Assembly: GCA_017885225.1 (NCBI GenBank)
Contig: JAFNGM010000075.1
Coordinates: 1-5,169 of the forward strand
Reading direction: 5' to 3'
Source of the DNA: Syntrophaceae bacterium
GTDB taxonomy: Bacteria; Desulfobacterota; Syntrophia; Syntrophales; UBA2185
DNA: 5,169 bases
Of the stretch, positions 4,409 through 5,169 are shown piece by piece (position 1 is the first letter of the stretch; each line of letters starts with the position of its first letter). The translations under genes were made by a program, and so were the position numbers. The notes beneath the pieces are model-generated. The model was given only the letters and a program-made list of their open reading frames with translations, made no database searches and was not told the origin of the DNA.

Positions 4409-5169
4409 ATGATGCAAAAAAACACCACCATCCTTGTCTTTTTTCTAACGTTTCTTATTTTCATTGACGGAACCGACCTTCATGCCGCCCAGCAGGGGCC
4501 GGATCAGTTCCGTCTTTATCTCAAGCAGGGGATTGAAAAAGCATTCAACCTCGAACCTTGGAGCGCAAATGCGTATCTGCAAAAAGCGGTGGAAATGGAC
4601 CCGGAGAATCCTCTCGGCTATGCCTTTCTGGCATTGGTTCATTTATTTGCGTATGAGATGAGTTTTGAAGCGAAAGAACGGGAGTATTATCAGCAGAGCG
4701 TGCTCTATTATGTACAGGAAACACTTGCCAGGGGAGAAAACATAATCAAAAACAGTGTTCCACAAGGAGATGCGTACCTTTCCATGGCCCTTGCAAAGAT
4801 TGTCAAAGTCCGCTGGGCGATCATGCGGAATGAATATCTCACTGTGGCAAAGGAAACCTCGAATATCTGGAATTACCTGGAAAAAGCCAAGGATAAGGCG
4901 CACAATTACGACATTTATTTTCCCATGGGACTGCTCCATTACCATATTGATCATCTCCCGGGTGTGAGCCGCATTCTTTCTTCCATGGTCATCACGCCGG
5001 GGGATCGCACCAGGGGGCTTCAGGAATTGGAATTGGCGGCGCAAAACGGTGATCTGCTCAAAGACGTAGCGCGGTCTGAGCTCGTTGCGGCGTATGCAAA
5101 CTTTGAAAAACAGCCCGCAAAGGCTCTGCCCATTGTCCGTGAATTAAAGGGAAAGTTCCCCCGCAACTT
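4409..5169 (+). CDS. Secreted TPR-like repeat protein, 3' end outside the window
   Basis: An open frame runs from ATG 4409 (with a second ATG at 4412) to the right edge, 253 codons without a stop. Residues 1-27 are a signal peptide (core ILVFFLTFLIFI, likely cleavage at LHAA). The remainder is helical with TPR-like signatures: ANAYLQKAVEMDPENPLGYA near 53-72, NIWNYLEKAKDKAHNYDIYF near 152-171, and a segment GLLHYHIDHLPGVSRIL near 174-190 that recalls a class of periplasmic TPR proteins I have seen in deltaproteobacteria and acidobacteria but cannot name. It is probably a periplasmic or outer-membrane-facing scaffold. It begins 65 bp after the GspE-like gene in the same direction, so co-transcription is likely. 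The start is uncertain: no ribosome site precedes it, and the frame is open back to 4350, though without a better start codon. Confidence 0.8.
   Translation, partial: MMQKNTTILVFFLTFLIFIDGTDLHAAQQGPDQFRLYLKQGIEKAFNLEPWSANAYLQKAVEMDPENPLGYAFLALVHLFAYEMSFEAKEREYYQQSVLYYVQETLARGENIIKNSVPQGDAYLSMALAKIVKVRWAIMRNEYLTVAKETSNIWNYLEKAKDKAHNYDIYFPMGLLHYHIDHLPGVSRILSSMVITPGDRTRGLQELELAAQNGDLLKDVARSELVAAYANFEKQPAKALPIVRELKGKFPRN

Overview
The window reads like chromosomal DNA of an anaerobic bacterium, most plausibly a deltaproteobacterium / Desulfobacterota (Syntrophus- or Geobacter-like). The assignment rests on gene content: a WrbA-like flavodoxin, an FmdB zinc ribbon, a DUF2845-type secreted protein, remnants of a 2-oxoacid:ferredoxin oxidoreductase, a GspE/PilB-type ATPase and a secreted TPR-like protein. 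It is inference, not a database result.

Layout. (1) 1-237, minus strand: the N-terminal 79 residues of a flavodoxin-fold protein, leaving the window. (2) 238-393: a divergent promoter region with a good sigma70-type promoter facing right. (3) 394-1222, plus strand: a compact cluster of a 54-aa FmdB-type zinc ribbon, a candidate 38-aa small ORF, a DUF2845-type exported protein carrying a lysine-rich insertion, and a nitroreductase fragment that stops after 39 codons. (4) 1223-1387: a non-coding stretch with an imperfect hairpin, a perfect 10-bp inverted repeat and a 9-bp direct repeat. (5) 1388-1654: a small secreted protein made almost entirely of Asp-Lys-Lys repeats, ending at a clear hairpin/T-tract terminator. 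(6) 1746-2546, minus strand: a decayed korAB pair. korB has lost an internal block and changed frame at a short microhomology; korA survives only as its last 60 or so codons. (7) 2547-2702: a gap with a weak candidate promoter. (8) 2703-4343: an intact 546-aa secretion/pilus ATPase. (9) 4409-5169: a signal-peptide-bearing TPR-like protein that runs off the right edge.

How the parts relate. The window looks like a patchwork of short gene groups separated by erosion: two broken enzyme loci (nitroreductase, KorAB) sit beside intact export-related genes. Four predicted products are either exported (DUF2845-type, Lys-rich, TPR-like) or belong to an export/pilus machine (GspE-like), but nothing here shows that they form one system. 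I see no RNA gene, CRISPR array, transposase or phage gene. The points most worth following up are the korB deletion scar, the Lys-rich repeat protein and the lysine-rich insertion in its DUF2845 neighbour, the overlapping small ORF, and the unexplained inverted repeats at 1223-1310.
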